NCBI GenBank assembly: GCA_030633285.1
Contig: DAOVTC010000038.1
Location: forward strand, 1 to 8,460
From: Flavobacteriaceae bacterium
GTDB lineage: Bacteria; Bacteroidota; Bacteroidia; Flavobacteriales; Flavobacteriaceae
Length of the DNA: 8,460 nucleotides
Reading direction: 5' to 3'
This document shows, piece by piece, positions 5,577-8,460 of this stretch. The translations under genes were made by a program, and so were the position numbers. The notes beneath the pieces were generated by a model that was not told where the DNA came from, did no database searches, and saw nothing but the letters and a program-made list of their open reading frames with translations. Every line of letters begins with the position of its first letter. Position 1 is the first letter of the stretch.

Positions 5577-6443
5577 ATGAATAAAATTATTTTAAAAATT
5601 GGCTTAACTATTTTTTTTTATTCAGTTTCATTAAATGCTCAAAATTATCAAGGGCAGGCAATCTATGAATCAAAAACAACTTTAGATATTGATTTTTCGA
5701 AATCCGGTATTCCCACTGACAGAATTAAGATTTTTAAAGAGAGAATGAAAAGTAATCTGGAAAAAACGTATGAATTGACCTTTAATAAAACTACTTCCAT
5801 TTATAAAGAGGAAGAAAAATTAGATCAATCTTCTGGTGGAGGTGGTATGAGATTTATGATGATGAGGGGAGGAATTTCAGGAAAACATTATAAAAATGTG
5901 CAAACTAAAAAATCTGCTAAAGAAAATGAATTTAGTGGTAAGAAGTTTTTAATTAAAGATGATTTGGTTATCTATGAATGGAAAATAGTACAAGAAACAA
6001 AAATGATAGGAGAGCAATTGTGTTTTAAAGCAACTGCTGTTATTGATATGCCAATTCGAAGAGAAATGAGATTTGGAAGAAGAAATAATAGTGAAGAAGA
6101 AAAAAAAGAAGATGAAAATGTAAATAAACTGATAACAGAGCCTGTTATAGTAACAGCTTGGTACACGCTAGATATCCCAATTAGTCAAGGTCCTGGGGAT
6201 TATTGGGGCTTACCTGGTTTAATTTTAGAGGTAAGTGCTAGGGATACAAAGATCATGTGTACAAAAATTATTATCAATCCTAAAGCTAAATTAAATTTAA
6301 AAGAACCATCAAAAGGAAAAACAGTTACCCAGAAAGAATACGATGAGATGGTAGTGAAAAAGACTGAAGAAATGAGAGAAAGATTTAGAAATGAACGCCA
6401 AAAGAGTGGAGGAGATGTTAGATCGATTAGAATTCATAATTAA
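5577..6443 (+). CDS. GLPGLI-family exported protein
   Basis: The family-naming motif is present at residues 211-216, in 'GPGDYWGLPGLILEV' (205-219). A signal peptide (residues 1-21, likely cut at 'SLNA/QNY') predicts export, and there is no lipobox cysteine. The 288-residue length is usual for the family, whose biochemical function is not established to my knowledge. Mid-protein features include a Gly/Met patch 'SGGGGMRFMMMRGG' (86-99), a basic-then-acidic stretch from 'RREMRFGRRNN' into 'SEEEKKEDEN' (161-181), and a charged C-terminal tail likely to be helical (252-275). It is followed 25 bp later by a TonB-dependent-receptor-like gene in the same direction, an arrangement I associate with this family in Bacteroidota. 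Joint transcription and a role in the same outer membrane process are inferred. Confidence 0.92.
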   Translation: MNKIILKIGLTIFFYSVSLNAQNYQGQAIYESKTTLDIDFSKSGIPTDRIKIFKERMKSNLEKTYELTFNKTTSIYKEEEKLDQSSGGGGMRFMMMRGGISGKHYKNVQTKKSAKENEFSGKKFLIKDDLVIYEWKIVQETKMIGEQLCFKATAVIDMPIRREMRFGRRNNSEEEKKEDENVNKLITEPVIVTAWYTLDIPISQGPGDYWGLPGLILEVSARDTKIMCTKIIINPKAKLNLKEPSKGKTVTQKEYDEMVVKKTEEMRERFRNERQKSGGDVRSIRIHN

Positions 6444-6468
6444 TTTACATTTTCAAATCACATTTCAA

Positions 6469-8460
6469 ATGAAGAAAATAGTTTTATTTATTGTTTTTTT
6501 AATACCTTTTTTTGCTTTTTCTCAAACTGTCAAATTAACAGGAATTGTTAAAAATAATTTGGGTCCATTAGAAATGGCAAATGTAATTGCATTTAAAAAA
6601 GGTACTAACTTACTGCAATCCTATTCTATAACCGATGCAAGGGGTCAATATAAATTAAACTTAGATCAAAATCAGGAATATACCTTAAAAGTGAGTTACT
6701 TGGGTTATAATACATTAAATGTTGATTTGAAGATTGGTAATTTAGAAAATCAAACCAAAGATATTGTAATGTCTGAATCTAATGAATCTTTGAATGAAGT
6801 TGAGCTTACTTATGAAATGCCTGTAAAAATCATTGGAGATACTATTGTTTATAATACAGATTCATTTACTACTGGAACCGAAAAAAAACTGGAAGATATT
6901 TTAGAAAAATTACCTGGTATTGAAATTGATGATAATGGTGAAGTTGAAGTAGAAGGTAAAAAAGTTCAAAAAATCTTAGTTGAAGGAAAAGAATTTTTTG
7001 ATGGAGATACGAAGTTAGCAACGCAAAATATACCAGCTAGTGCTGTGGACAAGGTTCAGGTTCTTAAAAACTATAATGAGGTTTCTGGAATGAGAGGCAT
7101 AACCAATGATGAAGATAATATTGCGATTAATATAAAGCTGAAAGAGGGGAAAAATAAGTTTTGGTTTGGAGAAGTAAATGCAGGTATTGGAACTAGTGAT
7201 GATGATTTTAAATACTTAGCAAAACCAAAATTATTTTATTATAGTCCGGATAAAAGTATTAATATCCTTGCCGATTTTAATAATATTGGAGAGCCTCCTT
7301 TTACAAGAAGAGATTATTTTCGATTTACTGGTGGATTAAGAGGCTCTATGCATGGAAGTGGAACTTCATTTAATGTGTCTTCTAGTGATTTAGGATTTAC
7401 TACAGCTCAAAATAATAGAGCACAAGAAATAACTTCAAATTTTGGTGCAGTAAATTTTAGTTTGACACCAAAAAAGTCATTGGTGTTTAATGGGTTTTCG
7501 ATAGTGAACGATTCTGAAACGGATATGTTTATTCAAAGAAATACGGTGTATAATGAATCTGAAATTACAGATAGAAGTGAGACTGTTTCAAAACAGAAAA
7601 ATAAATTAGCAATGCTGAAATTTAGCACTACATACACTCCCAATAAAGATGTACATGTTGATTACGACATCTTTGGAAAAATATTAAAACAATCAGAAAG
7701 AATTGATGTAACATCCACCCAACGAAGTGCCGATACCTATTTAGAGGAAAAACCTGTTTCTTTGAATCAAAATTTAAATGCATATTACACACTAAATGAT
7801 AAAAATGTTTTTTCGTCAGAGTTGCAATACATTTATCAAAAAGATAGTCCATTGTTCAATTCAATTGCTCAGGAACAGCCTTTTGAAATTATACCTAGCA
7901 TTGACCAAGATTTTTATGATTTATTTCAAAACAAGAAATTTTCAACAAGTAGATTTGATGGAAAAGTTGATTATTACTACCTGTTAAACAATAAAAGTAA
8001 TTTAAACTTTACTTTAGGAACAACTTTAAGCTCTCAAAAATTTGAATCTAATTTGTCACAGGTATTAGAGGATGGAACAATTGTAGATTTTGAAGAAGAA
8101 AATTTAAATAATGACGTTGATTTTTATTTTTCGGATGTTTTTTTCGGAATTCACTATAAATTAGTAAAAGGAATATTAACTTTTAACCCTGGCGTTAGTA
8201 TTCATAAATATAAAGTAGAAGATAAACAGTTGGGCACAACCGATACTGATGAGCTAACAAAATTTTTACCTGATCTTTATGCAAGATTACAATTCAATTC
8301 TTCACAAAGTTTACGTTTTAACTATTCTATTACTACACAATTTTCTGATGTTAATAATTCAGCAGAAGGATATATGCTAACAAATTATAAATCTTTAACA
8401 AGAGGTAATAGATTTCTTGAAAACTCATTAAACCATAGATATTCTTTAAGCTTTTTTAGT
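6469..8460 (+). CDS. TonB-dependent-receptor-like outer membrane protein with carboxypeptidase-regulatory-like N-terminus (partial, 3' end outside window)
   Basis: The frame stays open for 664 codons from ATG 6469 to the last base, so the C-terminus is missing. Residues 1-18 form a signal peptide ('FFAFS/QT'). Residues about 21-103 are a CarboxypepD-regulatory-like beta domain ('GIVKNNLGPLEMANVIAF', 'TDARGQYKL', 'VSYLGYNT'). Residues about 120-225 are a plug-like domain ('GDTIVYNTDSF', 'LEDILEKLPGIEIDDNGEV', 'IPASAVDKVQVLKNY'). From about 228 on, alternating aromatic and polar strands look like an outer membrane beta barrel. No clear TonB box is seen between the signal peptide and the plug. 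The start is fixed by the signal peptide and by the 25-bp gap after the GLPGLI stop. It probably moves a substrate across the outer membrane with its GLPGLI partner; the substrate cannot be read. Confidence 0.9.
   Translation, partial: MKKIVLFIVFLIPFFAFSQTVKLTGIVKNNLGPLEMANVIAFKKGTNLLQSYSITDARGQYKLNLDQNQEYTLKVSYLGYNTLNVDLKIGNLENQTKDIVMSESNESLNEVELTYEMPVKIIGDTIVYNTDSFTTGTEKKLEDILEKLPGIEIDDNGEVEVEGKKVQKILVEGKEFFDGDTKLATQNIPASAVDKVQVLKNYNEVSGMRGITNDEDNIAINIKLKEGKNKFWFGEVNAGIGTSDDDFKYLAKPKLFYYSPDKSINILADFNNIGEPPFTRRDYFRFTGGLRGSMHGSGTSFNVSSSDLGFTTAQNNRAQEITSNFGAVNFSLTPKKSLVFNGFSIVNDSETDMFIQRNTVYNESEITDRSETVSKQKNKLAMLKFSTTYTPNKDVHVDYDIFGKILKQSERIDVTSTQRSADTYLEEKPVSLNQNLNAYYTLNDKNVFSSELQYIYQKDSPLFNSIAQEQPFEIIPSIDQDFYDLFQNKKFSTSRFDGKVDYYYLLNNKSNLNFTLGTTLSSQKFESNLSQVLEDGTIVDFEEENLNNDVDFYFSDVFFGIHYKLVKGILTFNPGVSIHKYKVEDKQLGTTDTDELTKFLPDLYARLQFNSSQSLRFNYSITTQFSDVNNSAEGYMLTNYKSLTRGNRFLENSLNHRYSLSFFS

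Noticed and set aside
5972..6166. Reverse-strand open frame of 64 codons with a Ser/Phe-rich run inside the GLPGLI gene
   Set aside because: The Ser/Phe run is the complement of the Glu/Lys-rich stretch of the real gene, and there is no independent support.
7628..7987. Two short open frames (7628-7852 reverse, 7796-7987 forward) inside the receptor gene
   Set aside because: The receptor frame is continuous through this region with clear barrel-like sequence, so these are shadows.

Overview
The window looks like ordinary chromosomal DNA from a low-GC member of the Bacteroidota, most likely Flavobacteriaceae. The evidence is the strong AT bias, start codons preceded by A/T-rich stretches rather than clear Shine-Dalgarno sites, possible promoters of the Bacteroidota type (TTTG - about 19-21 nt - TAnnTTTG), and family content typical of that phylum: a GLPGLI-family exported protein, a TonB-dependent receptor with a carboxypeptidase-regulatory-like N-terminus, and an ExbB / small membrane protein / ExbD / ExbD cluster. 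I saw no phage, transposon, CRISPR or toxin-antitoxin signature.

Layout. (1) Positions 1-258 hold the C-terminal half of an Lrp/AsnC-type regulator entering from the left. It ends tail-to-tail, with a 4-bp overlap, on a reverse-strand membrane zinc metallopeptidase of the YugP type (255-932). (2) A divergent gap separates that gene from a type I L-asparaginase, ansA (1010-2038). (3) A tRNA-Ser(GGA) lies at 2114-2200 with a plausible promoter just upstream. (4) A tight four-gene cluster occupies 2272-4568: an ExbB/TolQ-like channel subunit, an unrecognised protein with four likely membrane segments, and two different ExbD/TolR-like proteins. It ends at a perfect 50-bp palindrome (4582-4631) that should terminate transcription from both sides. 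(5) A reverse-strand deoxynucleoside kinase (4646-5260) converges on the same terminator. (6) A 316-bp AT-rich non-coding stretch (5261-5576) carries a candidate promoter and two inverted repeats. (7) A two-gene unit follows: a GLPGLI-family exported protein (5577-6443) and, 25 bp later, a TonB-dependent-receptor-like outer membrane protein (6469 to beyond 8460) cut by the window end.

How they fit together. The ExbB/ExbD cluster would make an inner-membrane proton-driven motor that energises outer membrane receptors through TonB, or a Tol-like envelope system; no TonB or TolA gene is visible here. The receptor at 6469 could be one client, but this link is inferred from family knowledge and proximity only. 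The least understood parts are the four-segment membrane protein inside the motor cluster and the GLPGLI/receptor pair, whose substrate cannot be read from the sequence. The asparaginase, peptidase and nucleoside kinase look like housekeeping genes.
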